A DNA stretch of 64,000 nucleotides, from positions 80,766,160 to 80,830,159 of the forward strand of contig NC_088202.1 of the NCBI RefSeq assembly GCF_037126465.1, given 5' to 3'. Each line of letters opens with the position of its first letter. The stretch's first letter is position 1. Under the pieces are notes generated by a model that did no database searches, was not told the DNA's origin, and worked only from the letters and a program-made list of their open reading frames with translations. This DNA comes from Ornithodoros turicata. Its lineage: Eukaryota; Arthropoda; Arachnida; Ixodida; Argasidae. Positions 22,504 to 33,436 of the stretch are shown one piece after another. Position numbers and translations under genes: made by a program.

Positions 22504-22876
22504 GTCGTAAATTGTAGAAGGCAGCTAGTGGGGAGAAGATCAGGGTCATAGGTCATGTGGCCCCTGGAGCTCCCAGTGGGCTCCCTTGTGGAGTACTTTT
22601 CAGAACACACACACACACAGTTTGCTCACAGAACCAACGAGTAGGATGTTGCTTGAATACTGAGAGAAAATGGCGTAACACATACAAATATCGTGTGACA
22701 CATATGACAATAAAAACATTTTTCACGAGGGATGCATGAAATACGGTCGCAATATTGTGTGCAAGAGCCACCGTGTGTGACACAAGCCATGGGGGCACAC
22801 CGCCTCGGACATATTTTGGGAAGCATAAAACACAGTATATACAGAGCTAATATGGTGGATGCTTCTTTTTTTCTTT

Positions 22877-23010
22877 TTGGCCGTTATGAGACATCTTCGG
22901 CCGTAATGAGACAACCTTCGGCCGTATTGAGACATTGGCCGTAACGAGACACTTGGGGATTAAAGGATTTTCGGCCATAATGAGACTTTCGGCCGTAATG
23001 AGATGTTACC
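22877..23010 (-). repeat. Right terminal 17-bp array, outer T (6 units)
   Basis: Same order of units as the inner right array with one unit fewer, and the same GGGGATTAAAGG landmark. Confidence 0.9.
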
Positions 23011-23265
23011 ATGGCGCCGGCGGGTCATAACTTCATAAGCCGGTTATTCCTGTAAATTACATTCAGCGCAACCACGAACCTTTCGACCAGCTGGCGGACA
23101 GCATCAATATGGCGCGGACAAGATGGCTGATAAGCGGATTCCGCTCGGATTCAGGCTTTTTGTGCGGCGCAACGACGACTCTGACGTCAAAATAGGCTCC
23201 ACCCATGAGACCGCAAAAGATCAGAGAATGGCCAAACTCTCTCTATAAACAGCTCTGAACTGGTG

Positions 23266-24077
23266 CAGTGCCGTATATTAAAAGAGAGTCTGGCCATTTG
23301 GAAGGGTCCCAAAAAGAGGCTCGACCTGTCAATCGCTGTTCCCGGCCTCTGATTGGTTTACTTTTTACCACAGGGTCGCCGTGGCACCTGACTGACACCC
23401 AAAATGGCAACGAAAACAAACACGGAGGCGGGAATTTCGTGACAAAAATTTTTTACAGACTACTTTGATTTTACGCTGCACATGTATATCCTCATATACG
23501 TTTATCGAAAATCCGTATCAACTGATGCTGGGCTATCGATATTTAACCGGAAATAATACGTTTTGCCATCGGTGTTAGGCCTAGTGAACACGGGGATTAC
23601 AACGAAATAATAACAAAAACGGCACTGTGCTGTACAATTTTGAATTTAATTACTGAATCTGATGGATATATAAACATTCTTGCCTTTTTATTCCAACTTT
23701 TCATGTCGATAAGTTAAAAATCGTACCGACGACAGGATGTGTACCAGCAGGTGGTCCTCACGGCAGCGGCACATACGACGGAAGCACAAGACAATTCCCT
23801 GACGTGCATTGCGCAGCCTAAGTGCGTTCATCAGGTTCACAAAAAATCCACTAGTCTTCCAGATCGCGAGAGGTATCCATTTCAATCCCATCCAATCCAC
23901 TTGCCACCCAAAATGGCGCTGCCCATATTGGATAGGGGGACAAATAGTGAGGATAGGTTGATTGATGGTGCCCCATATTTCAAGACGTCATTGGTCAGAA
24001 AGCTGAAAAAGTGGATGGAGCTTCAGATATAGGCATGACCCATTAATGGCCAGATTCCCTTTTAATATACGGCTCTG
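23266..24077. mobile_element. hAT-like non-autonomous element H2, 812 bp
   Basis: The left end is CAGTGCCGTATATTAAAAGA. The right end, read inward, is CAGAGCCGTATATTAAAAGG. The match continues to TCTGGCCATT, about 33 bp with three mismatches. It is flanked by AACTGGTG and AGCTGGTG. Its tips are related to those of H1, but the interior is different. No transposase frame is present. Confidence 0.85.
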
Positions 24078-24085
24078 AGCTGGTG

Positions 24086-25090
24086 GGCTCTGTGTGCCGC
24101 TGCATCGTTTCGCAGCTTCGTTTTCATGAACCGCAACAGGAATGGGTATTTATATAACTCCGGACCACGCGCCATGCCACTTGTTTGAAAGTGCAGCGTT
24201 ATGTCCACATGTGATATGTGAACTATATGGCAGCTAGATTGCGGTCACGACGCATGGCACAACGAAGCGCCAGGAAACTTGCCTTGGAGTCTGTAAAGAG
24301 TACCCAACATGAGAAGCTAGTGCCGTGCGGAACCGTGGAGTGCAGCATGTTATGTGCTGTCGCGCCACCAAAGTACCGTAAAGTTCTGGCCCGGTCAAAG
24401 AAGCTGGGTCAGACAGGAGGGTGCTCATCTGGGAGTTGCTTTTCTAGCATTGCAGCACAACAAGTAGATCTGTTGTGTAGACCCGTCCGTGTGGAATGTG
24501 TGGTATTGTTTTCTTCTGCTGTAACTCTCGACAAGGGCACGACTAAGCTTCTAGGATGTACTAGGAGGTACCGTGTTCTCGCAGGGCACGTCTGGGATCT
24601 CTGTAGAGGCAACGGTACACTGCAGTCTCCAAATTTTGGGCCTGCATATCTGATAAACTTTGCACTTCGAGCTTCTGTGTAGTATTAAAGGAGCAGTGAC
24701 AGCCCCCTCCGTACTTTTCTCTTCATTTCTTTGTTTTTGGCTTAGGCGGGTTGTATGCAAATTTCATGCGTCCTTCCACATGAACAATGACCATAGCTGA
24801 CGTGCAACAGACGAGAGAAGTCTTCGATCTGCAAGTGCTTAGAATCTCTCGCACTCCTTCCGAGATCCCGTATCAGAATGAGTGATGTTGACGTCACTCC
24901 GCCGTGGTGGTGAAGGACCACAAGGTTAAATAATAGTAATACAATAAGTAATAATAATTAGTGGATTTACGCCGCAAGAGAGCTACCGGATCATGAGCGA
25001 CTCCACAGTGCTCGGTTGACGTGCGCCTAAATCTCGGCACACGACATTTAACGTATTTAATGTCTGTATTTAACGTCCCTAACGTAGTCG
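24086..25090. other. Gap, one long unassigned frame
   Basis: A 154-codon plus-strand frame (24218-24682) follows a TATA-like TATTTATATAA at 24148-24158. It starts Arg-rich (SRRMAQRSARKLALES) and has no recognisable domain or splice partner. It could be chance. 'TTAAAGGAGCAGTGACAG' near 24684 resembles a repeat edge. Confidence 0.3.
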
Positions 25091-26535
25091 GACTTCAAAA
25101 TGAAGTGTTGTCGTGAATTCTGGCTCGATGAACGCGTTCGAACGCCGTCAGATTTGCATAGCGGTGACAAGAAAACAGGATTCATGAAGCAGTATCACTT
25201 TATGTTTCACGTATAGCAGGCAGGGACATGATGATCAAGAGATTGTGCGCAAGTATGTGATAGTTGTTCGTTGTTGGGAATAGGTTGTGTTGATATGCGT
25301 GTTTTGCAAGTTTGAACTTTGTTGCAGTGTGCCAGGAAGCGCTACTCAATGGACTCCGTACGCACAGTGCGTGTAAATGCGTCAACCTGCCGACTGTGTC
25401 AATGGCTCAAATAAATTTCTGTTCATTACAAAACTTTTTACAGTTGTTTTGGAATCACGGAATAACTTTACGGCGTGCAGGAAAGCTAGTAGACCTGAAG
25501 TCAGGGGTAGCCGGTACAGGCTACGGAAAGCAGAAGTCAGCAAGAGGCAGTACCGGTCAGGCTGCGAGCCAGACGGAAAGACTTCTGATTGGAGGATTGA
25601 GAAAGCAACCGCTGCATTCTCATTGGTCGTGTGTCCAGTGTTGTGTGAATTTTCCTATACTTTCATTGCATCATTCATCATGCATTCGCACCAACTAGCC
25701 CAATTGCTCGTCGTGTTGAATTTTCCTATACTGTGGGCTCTATGGGGAGTTGTATTGCCAACTGTAGGATGGAACAAGAGAAAGCTTGCCCAGTCCTCCT
25801 CAGGTAACCGAGGATGCGGCTGTAGAGTATGTACCACTACGCCAATCTACAACGTTGCAAGCTCATTGGCCTAGAGTGTGTGCGCGCTCCGATTGGTCAA
25901 CAATGTTTTGAAATCGCATTTTCTACGCGCGCGTGTGCGTGTGCAGCGTCCGGCGGTCATTTCAACAGTTCCAGCATAGTTTCGAAATAGCTCGCATCGG
26001 CCGGCACGGCGTCCGTCGGCGTCCGTCCGTGTTCCATGTTTCGGTGATGTCAATCGGCAGAACAGTTTGTGATTCTACGCTTGTTGTACTGTTCCTGGAC
26101 ACGACTATTATCCCACGTACAGTCCATCAGCTACGGAACTGGAATGCTTCGTGGGTTGGATCGGTTGGAGAGTGAAGAACGCGTTCGGGCGCCGTTGGAT
26201 TTTGAGGGCTGACAACAAAGACAGGATTACGATTACGTGCCACACAAGTGCCTTCCGCTCTGCAAGTAACGAAAGAAGATGCTCATCATAAAATCGGCCG
26301 GCACGGCGTCCTCTTGTGTTCCGTGTTTCAGTGATGTCAATCGGCAGAACAGTTTGTAGAAGTGTTCGCTGGTTTATTCATGCGTCAATGTGATTCAACG
26401 TGTGTTGTGCTGTTCCTGGACACGACTATTATCCCACGAACAGTCTATCAACTCCGAAACTGGAATGCTCCGTGAGTAGGAGCGGTTGCGGAGTGAAGAA
26501 CACGCTTGGGCCGTGTCGGATTTCGAGGGCTGTGT
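25091..26535 (+). repeat. Diverged tandem modules, three related segments
   Basis: The segment 25985-26215 recurs at 26290-26530 about 300 bp later. Shared words include CGGCCGGCACGGCGTCC, GATGTCAATCGGCAGAACAG and CCTGGACACGACTATTATCC. A third, weaker relative (GAACGCGTTCGAACGCCGTC) lies near 25125. Several ATTGG boxes (25590, 25615, 25865, 25893) and two AATAAA signals (25409, 26612) give a promoter-to-poly(A) look, but no frame is kept between modules. Confidence 0.6.
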
Positions 26536-26769
26536 TCGTTTTGCTGCAAGTGAACCTTGTATTCACAGTGCACCCATGTATCAGATCTTTGAATCAGTGC
26601 TTTGTGTCAAATAAATATTTCTTTTAGCCAAAAAAAGCTTCAGTTATTTTGAATATCGGGTAGGTAGGAGCGAAATCCGGTAGAAGTCGATGATAGCCAG
26701 AACCGACCGAAAGCTCAGCCAAAGTTAAGGATCCTGATGGGTCGACTGGCATTGCATAATATCTACAAC

Positions 26770-26850
26770 GTTGCACTCTCATTGGTCGTGTGCCCAGTGT
26801 TGTGTGAATTATCTCAAACTATGGGCTCTATGGAGAGCTGTTGGAGCCTG
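26770..26850 (+). repeat. Source-like copy of the 81-bp mini-insertion
   Basis: Nearly identical, inverted, to the insert in inner T at 20505-20585. Here the edges run into sequence shared with 25840-25870 (CTACAACGTTGCA), so this may be the older context. Confidence 0.65.
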
Positions 26851-26931
26851 GCTTGCCCACATCAAACTTCAAAAATAGTACTACCCTCGCCCTAAAAATG
26901 ACGAGCAGGATCAACTAGTGCTAGGCAGGCA

Positions 26932-27535
26932 GTCCCACGGAACTGCCAATGCCAAACATCCCTCAGAGCCTTCATTTGGATCGCAATAGTCAATGCACCT
27001 AAAATTTCCAACCCGCTCCGAGAGTACAAAGGAGCGAAACACTTTCGTGACGGTGATGGACATACGCCTCAGCAACTCGCACTGCTTGCAGTAACTTGAA
27101 AGCACCAAACATTACAGAAGAGCCATCCCTTTCTATCAAACATTGTGTTTCTTACTTGACCTGCTGCAATTCCGTTATCACTAGAGGAACCAGCGACATT
27201 TTAGCCGTATGAAACGTCCGATCCGACTCTCGCGCATGCGCATTTGTTGTAGGACGCGTGATTTCGCCCAAACGACCACGATCGCTCTCAGTCTGTTCGA
27301 CAGATTGGCATTGGCATCGCGAAGCAAGATGGCGGCTGCTTCCAGAAAGTGGAAAGTTGAGTTGTCGAGTTCTAGTGAGCGTTAGAATGGGATTGCCACG
27401 TATGCTGACTGTTTCGAACAATGTGTATCATCCGCGGGAAGTTGTTGGATGTAACAACGTATTGAATCGGGCATTTCACATGCTTCAACGTTCAATCTTG
27501 CCGTGCTACTTGGGCATTTGTGCAACACGGGTACG
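26932..27535 (+). repeat. Promoter/first-exon module, copy 1
   Basis: This is about 600 bp, collinear with 44780-45410, 18 kb away. The region around 27231 has an NRF1-type palindrome (CGCGCATGCGC) and, about 100 bp on, a YY1-type start context (AAGATGGCGGC at 27326). The frame from that ATG (27329) reads MAAASRKWKVELSSSSER and then stops at TAG, where copy 2 has TAC. A donor-like CACG|GTACGT follows near 27530. It resembles a captured housekeeping promoter plus first exon. Confidence 0.6.
27231..27241. promoter_or_regulatory. NRF1-like palindromic site, module copy 1
   Basis: CGCGCATGCGC fits the NRF1 consensus and is conserved in copy 2 despite substitutions around it. Confidence 0.5.
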
Positions 27536-27569
27536 TACCATTTTCTGCATTTTCAGTCAATGTGGGGTG

Positions 27570-27695
27570 TACACGGGCAATATGGGGCCCATATTGCCTA
27601 GTATGGGGGAAATCTTCTCGAAACGGGTCCCATATTGGACCCGTATCGCCAATGAGCAGCCAATATGGGCCCAATACTGTGTGCTGCTTGGGTAT
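27570..27695 (-). repeat. CCAATATTGG-rich repeat, partial, copy 1
   Basis: Read on the minus strand it opens GGATACCCAAGCAGCACA and continues with CCATATTGG and CAATATGGG words. This matches the start of the copy at 44349-44575. Confidence 0.6.
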
Positions 27696-28326
27696 CCTGC
27701 TGCTGCCGTGGCTGCTGCCACGAACCCAAGTCCTACGTCCAGCTGTCCCTTATCCACGTGTCGTCGTCATTCTTCCTTTTATGCTATCGACGCTGCCGAA
27801 CCTCAATTGCAAGCACCCCTCTGCGCCTGAGGGGGGAGTAATGTGGCGGCTGGGGAACGACGACCATGTAGCCTTGCTGCCACGCGCTACCGCGCTGGCT
27901 CGTCAGTTCTACCGGCACCGTCCTAGCGTGAGGTCGCGAACATCTGCCCACATTCCATCACTGCCGGTCAGCACTCATGTAGGGGAACACAATCTCCTCT
28001 ACAAGCGCGTTTGCATGCAACATCCGTGTTTCTGCACGAGGCCGATTTCAACCTATGGTCTAGTTTGCCGTCAGGCCGCACGCAAATCATGTACAGTAAC
28101 AGCGCAGCGAACGTCCATCGTCATCCGTAATGCTGCCGCATTTCTTAGGCGTTTGGCAGTGCGCCAAAGAGTAGAGTAATTTTTTTTGTTTTTGCAATTG
28201 AATTGCTCGGTGATAAGACACACACACAGCGAAAATATTGCACGATCGCACCATAAATGCCGCGCTTTCTTGGTCCTTCACGTTGTGAACACGCACGTCA
28301 TCCAACACCGTCCATCATGGTTCATT
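27696..28326. other. Gap, no supported gene
   Basis: A long open plus-strand frame (to 28179) crosses this stretch but starts inside the CCAATATTGG repeat and has no motif. A GAGGGGGGAG tract at 27829-27838 resembles a polypurine tract; no matching LTR was found. Confidence 0.35.
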
Positions 28327-28752
28327 TTATTCTTTGGCCGCCTTGGTATCCAATGGTCTGTTGGCTGTAAGCAAAGCAAAACGTCCTAATGAAGACGCAA
28401 TGTGTTTTATGCAAGCTGAAAAATAGGCGTTATATGCAATGCCACGTCCAGCTTCGGGCTTGTGCTACCTAAGGTAGGACAACTAAGGTAACAGAACAGA
28501 CGTTGGAGAGGTTTGTCTTGTGTTTGATGTTCCTGTGTTATTCTTTTGGCCGCCTTGGTATCCAATGGTCTGTTGGTGTAAGGCTGTTAGCAAAGCAAAA
28601 CGTCCTAATGAAGACGCAACGTGTTTTGTGCAAGCTGAACAATAGGTGTTATTTGCAATGCCACGTCCAGCTTCGGGCTTGTGCTACCTAAGGTAGGACA
28701 ACTCAGGTAGCAGAACACACGTTGGCTGTAAGAGAGGTTTGTCTTGTGTATG
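28327..28752 (+). repeat. Two-copy tandem duplication, about 211-bp period
   Basis: TTGGCCGCCTTGGTATCCAA occurs at 28335 and 28546. It is followed in both by CAAAACGTCCTAATGAAGAC and CTACCTAAGGTAGGACAACT. The copies differ by a few substitutions and small indels. Confidence 0.9.
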
Positions 28753-29049
28753 ATGTCGATATATATTTATCATTATTCACATCACATTCAGCACTCGCGA
28801 TCATCCAAAGTACTGCCGTTTGCATTGAATTGTGCGACAAGAGAGCTGGTAATTGCTTTTGGTGACTGGTTAAGTGCGTTTGGATACCCCCATTACGTTA
28901 CGTTTCAGGTGAGTGACGCGTAAGGAAAACGATAGGCCGCGTGGAGAGCTACCCGAAGGTAACTTTGAAATCAGAAGACCACTTCTTGTAAGCTGGAGCG
29001 ACCACATAGATCTATACAATAGGCACTATACTAGGCTCTCTCCTTTCAC
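28753..29049. other. Gap, no supported gene
   Basis: No feature seen. Confidence 0.5.
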
Positions 29050-29480
29050 CATTTGTTAGTCATCTGTTGTTTTTGTCATCTTTGTCTTTCATCTACCTCA
29101 TCCTTCTTTCATCATTTGTTAGTTTATCCTTTATTTCCTAATTCTTTCTCTTTTTATTTATTTCCTATTTCTTAAATTTCTTTTTATTTATTTCCTATTT
29201 CTTAATTTTATTTATTTACTTATTTCTTATTCCTTCCTATTTGTTTCTTTAATTCTTTGCTTTTCTTTTTATTTATTTATTATTTCTTAATTTTTCTTTA
29301 TCTATTTATTTATTTATTTCTGGAATAGCAAGCCGACACCTCGTTGGGCTGACCTTTTCCCCCGTTTTCTTTTCCTTTTCGTCTAATAAATATATCCCCC
29401 CTCTCTCCTAAATATTTCTATCTTTTTTTTCTTTTCTTTCTTTGCATTCAATTAAACATATCCCTCCCCCTCTTTCCTAG
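29050..29480 (+). mobile_element. LINE 3' ends, 5'-truncated (probably two pieces)
   Basis: A T-rich 3' UTR with many TTTATTT words leads to GGAATAGCAAGCCGACACC and AATAAATATATCCCCCC. A second end (ATTAAACATATCCCTCCCC) follows at 29450-29471. The AATAGCAAGCCG word recurs at 37059 and 50461, and a related form at 34518, next to a C run. I infer these are 3' tails of the same LINE group as 35722-39897. Confidence 0.7.
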
Positions 29481-32400
29481 AACGTTGATGGCAATCGAAA
29501 CTTCTTTTTCTCTTTTTCATGAGATACATTTTCCGAAATGGTCTGGAAAACGGGAGACAAAATGCCGCGATATTATATTGGCTGTTGTCAGAGAAATGGA
29601 TTGAGCAACCTGTACTAGAAAGAGGGCTCTAACGGCCGCACACTCTTTTGAGAAATCGAAAAGAGTAATTGCAACACCGTAAGCGCTGTTCTTGGGTTCC
29701 TTATCCCTTCGATGGGAAACATTATCGTTGTATTTCTCGTTGCATTGTAGAACTTTCGGTTGATACAAAGAGGAGTTAATAATAAAAGGCACATTACAGG
29801 CAGCGCACATTTTGATACAGGGGTGAGTGAACTGTTTCGGCATTTGTTCGAAGATCGTGTTACGTTCACATCACTGCTTCGACTGCAATTTCAAAGCGGC
29901 CAACCACCTGTGTCAGAGGGTGTGGGGTTGCACAAGCACGAGGAAAAGTGCAGACTGGTGTGATGTACAGCGTTATCTTGATTATTTCATACGAGCTGAG
30001 CCTGATGAATCAAGCGCTGTTTCTCAAAAAGAAGGGTTATCGTTCACATCATCATTATGATCATCACATCAGCATATGATACATGCGTATTTGTTGCAAC
30101 AAGCTTGCTGTTACTGTAAAAATGATACGTAATTCGGTGGCACCGTGTAAACGTTAAAGGTACCGTAAAACAGTAGACGTACACTCTGAGAAAATTGATG
30201 TATTCAATAGACTGAGCCCTGAATATTTTACGTTCAAATTTTTGCCCCAATCGAACTCGTAGGTGTTAGAAAATTAAACTTAAAACTTGCAGACAACGCT
30301 GCGTCGAAGTTGCCACAAACTTCGCATTGCCCGTCAAGTATGGCGGCAAAACTAAACTGCATGCGGATGACGTTGGGTCTAAAACGAAATAAGTTGGTTG
30401 CGTGTCGGCTACGTAGCCGTCAAAGCAGCAAGTCAGTCGTGAACATAGATTACTGTTGCTCGACGAATTGGCGATTATTTCCCACCAGACGATAACCAAT
30501 TTTGCCAGCAAAATGAAAATATTGAGAATATTCTGTCAAATCTATAACCTGTTGCGCTCGGTTTCCAAGCAATAAGCTATAAACTACAAACAATAAACCA
30601 CGCCGCAAACATAAGCTACACGTCTGCTACTTTGCCGTAGCTCCACTGGGTGACACATCCCACGGCATTGTCATCAGGTATGCCCTGCTGTTGTTACTGG
30701 AGGTCATGGTTATCACAACTTCTTCAAGTGTGTTTCTAAAAGCGAAGCATTTGTACATTTCTTATGAATCCTACCGTATGCTGACTGAGCGACGTATTTT
30801 CGAATGCGTAATGTGGCTTTCTGCTGTCGTGAATGGAAATATGCGAATCTTTGCGAAGTGAGCCCTTCAGCTTGGGCGAACCCGTCCCGTTCTCCTCGTT
30901 TTCTAGGGCTTCCGAATAAGACTTTCTGTGCATAAATTACACTCGGAAAAACTGAATCTTGCAACTCCGTGCCGCCTCTCCATCCGTAATTCCACTTCCA
31001 CAGTGAGCCTGTAAAATTGTTACGAATAATAGACTGGTGAAGTAAACAAGTCCCTCAGAGAGAGCGCAGCAGAAAGCATACGCACAACTTCCAGGTGCGA
31101 CCCCCGCTACGAAGAACCATTTAGGAGGCTTTTTTCATCATTACCCCTTCTGAGTCGGTTCTTGCGAGCCGAAAGAAGAGAATGGAGGCGTGTGTGTTCT
31201 GGCGGGTGTTTGCAGAAATCTGGGACATTTGGAAGGCAATGGGGTTATCGATCAGTGGCTGTGATTTATTGGCTTTGCCCCCTGCGGCCAATGAGACCCC
31301 CCTCCACCCCGATAGCCGCTACGCGTTTTTCCCGGTCGGCTTTCGTTTGCTTGACCTACTTCGGGGACAGAAGATATTTGCTGCTCAAATATATTCATGT
31401 ATGCAACGAGGCACTGTAGCATGAACCGTATTCATCAGCGGTGCCCCCCCCCCCCCCCCCCATCCAGCTCCAAATTTTAATAAGAGGCGAGAGACCATGT
31501 GTGCATTTGTTCTTTCGCTGTTTGGGCCCCGAATTTATGTTCAGGAATGCAAATTGGTGCGGAAGCTAAATAATGTACGACAACTTTATTCCTGCTTTAT
31601 TTGTTCGAATAGTTTTTTTATTATCGTTGAATTTCTGAAGGGAAATTACTATAGCGATTGCCCTTACGGTCAACAACTGAACTGCTGAAAAGCAAGATGA
31701 CGTCCCTTGATGTTGCTTACTCCCTTTATCGATTATTTCTGGTACTAGGAACTGATTCTGCCAAGGTATGAAATTTGTGAATGTTCGAAAATGTCTTTGG
31801 ACATTTTTTTTATTATAATCATAAAAGAAGGAAGATGGGAAGGTGAGACATGCCACGCACATGCTACCAACGCCTCAGACGCGCGTAGGCACCTATACGC
31901 ATAATAAAATATTGTATGTTCAGCTTCCATATCGTACTTTGTGTTGACTTTGCTGTGTGATAAACACGTGCATCACATCCGCATAGGTGAATTTAGCCTA
32001 CTTCATCATAATACCCTCCCCCATTTCTCTTTTACAGCCCTTACATAGTGCACCTGAACTTCCATTTACTCTCACATAAAATGAGTTAACTGCACCCAGC
32101 TGGCCTGAACCTTGCACCATCATTCAAGCCTGGGGGCGTGGCTGCTTCACGCGCGCTCTCTAGAGAATTCACTTTTTATTCGTATTTATTTTTATTTCCT
32201 AACTCTCGTAACCCCTCTTCTTGCTAACCTGTCATAAGCACAGGAGTAACAGCATTCAAAGCCCCGTTGCTTCAAATCCAGTGAGCGAGCACTATGGAAT
32301 AGAAGTGAAGACAGGTTAAAGAGGAAGCATCGTAAACAAACACATCTCTGAACGGAAATGAAGACGGCGGAAAACGCGTCCAGGTTTCTTGCTCTCGTGT

Positions 32401-33432
32401 TTGTCGACAACGACCCATAAAAGAATGCCTGTTCCGTAAACATCGTATCCCCTGTGGCTGTCGTGTAGGAGTTCCATCATCGGCTGGCAAACCCGCGTCA
32501 TGTCGTGCTCTTGTTTCAACTTTATTGCGTTTCAGCCGCTGACGCTTTCTCGAGGCACAAAAACAGAAGCGGCAACTGGGGAGAGTACGGTGAGGGTGTT
32601 TCGTCTGACAGACACCATTATATGCAGAAAGGAATTGTTTCTCATGATGATGAAAGGCGATGCACGTTTGCAGTCGTAAAGGATCTCTTGTACGGCTGTG
32701 CAGGGAGATTGAAACGGATAAGAGGAAATATCATTGTGCGATGTCACGTCTGGTTTTCGTATAGCGTGTTTCCAGAGGACATAAGAATGCAGGGCGCAGT
32801 AATGAAGTTTGACTGGACTGCGCTCTGGTGGGCGCCGCCTAGTTTTCTGGGAAGCTATGAGTGAGTCGGTTGATATGTGGCTGGCTGGTCATTTCATTAT
32901 TGCCGCTCCATAACATAGGGGGCCTCAAGGAAAACACGAAAAAAGTATCTTGACATCCTGCGATGACAGGCTTATGAGTTTCTTACATCATCTACGATAG
33001 GGGGAAATTCTTTTTTTGTGTATGTGCGTGATGCGACGAAGCTGATAGTTGAAGACTTCATCTCATCTCAGTAATAAAAATGTCAGCGCAATTTGTTGCC
33101 ATCTTTTCATTACACAACACGACATATTCGTCAGGAATTTTTTATTAGAAGGGGTGTATTTGTGTTTCGCAATAATAGTTTTTCTATATGTTAGATACCC
33201 AAAACTGGAAAGCTCTTTGGCTTCCTGACGACGGAAATTGTGATGTTCTTCACGTTATGTTTTCTTTATGTTTTCATGGCTTACCTGGTAAAGTAAGTGT
33301 TAAAGTGCCACTGCGGACTAAACCTCGTGTCTTCAGAATATCTCCGAGTTGATGCCATTGCAATCCACGTACCTCCCACACTGTTGTCCCAAAATATTGT
33401 TTCTCTGTGTGAAGGGCAAGTATATCGTAAAA
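29481..33432. other. Gap, no supported gene
   Basis: About 4 kb with short frames only. TTAAAGGTACCGTAAAACAG at 30155-30174 resembles the TIR of the MITE at 33437, so a decayed end may lie there. A 19-C run sits at 31444-31462. The paired frames near 31162-31424 have no motif. Confidence 0.4.
31444..31462 (+). repeat. Homopolymer run of 19 C
   Basis: Uninterrupted C run, not attached to any recognised element. Confidence 0.95.
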
Positions 33433-33436
33433 TTAA

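Larger units (their letters stand above)
15661..23010. mobile_element. Transposon T, outer copy (interrupted), about 3.56 kb without insert
   Basis: The element opens GATTGTATCTCATTACGG and closes, read inward, GGTAACATCTCATTACGG. Each end is an array of the 17-bp word TCTCATTACGGCCGAAG and variants: 7 units at the left and 6 at the right, with a shared landmark CCTTTAATCCCCAAG. The body has candidate exons (17536-17715 and 18024-18139) but no recognisable transposase domain. An 8-bp duplication and these ends fit several superfamilies (MULE, P, hAT, Merlin); I cannot assign one. The right 0.5 kb carries GAGCTCCCAGTGGGCTCCC and two short polypurine/AC runs. Confidence 0.85.
15406..23257. mobile_element. 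hAT-like non-autonomous element H1, split by transposon T
   Basis: The left end CAGAGCCGTTTATAGAGAGA continues with GTTTGGCTATT. The right end, read inward, is CAGAGCTGTTTATAGAGAGA continuing GTTTGGCCATT. This gives a 31-bp TIR with two mismatches, flanked by an exact 8-bp duplication. CAGAG tips and 8-bp targets are typical of hAT elements. Removing the T insertion (15661-23010) and one target copy leaves about 0.5 kb with no coding capacity. The split shows that H1 is older than T. Confidence 0.85.

Noticed and set aside
24218..24682. 154-codon frame as a gene
   Set aside because: No domain, no splice partners and no relatives; kept only as a note in the gap entry.
27520..28179. 219-codon frame as a gene
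   Set aside because: It has no ATG start and begins in the promoter module, then crosses the CCAATATTGG repeat; composition is not protein-like.
27829..28185. Gypsy-type polypurine tract and LTR start
   Set aside because: GAGGGGGGAG after a stop codon looks suggestive, but there is no second LTR, no primer-binding site, and no Pol motif nearby.
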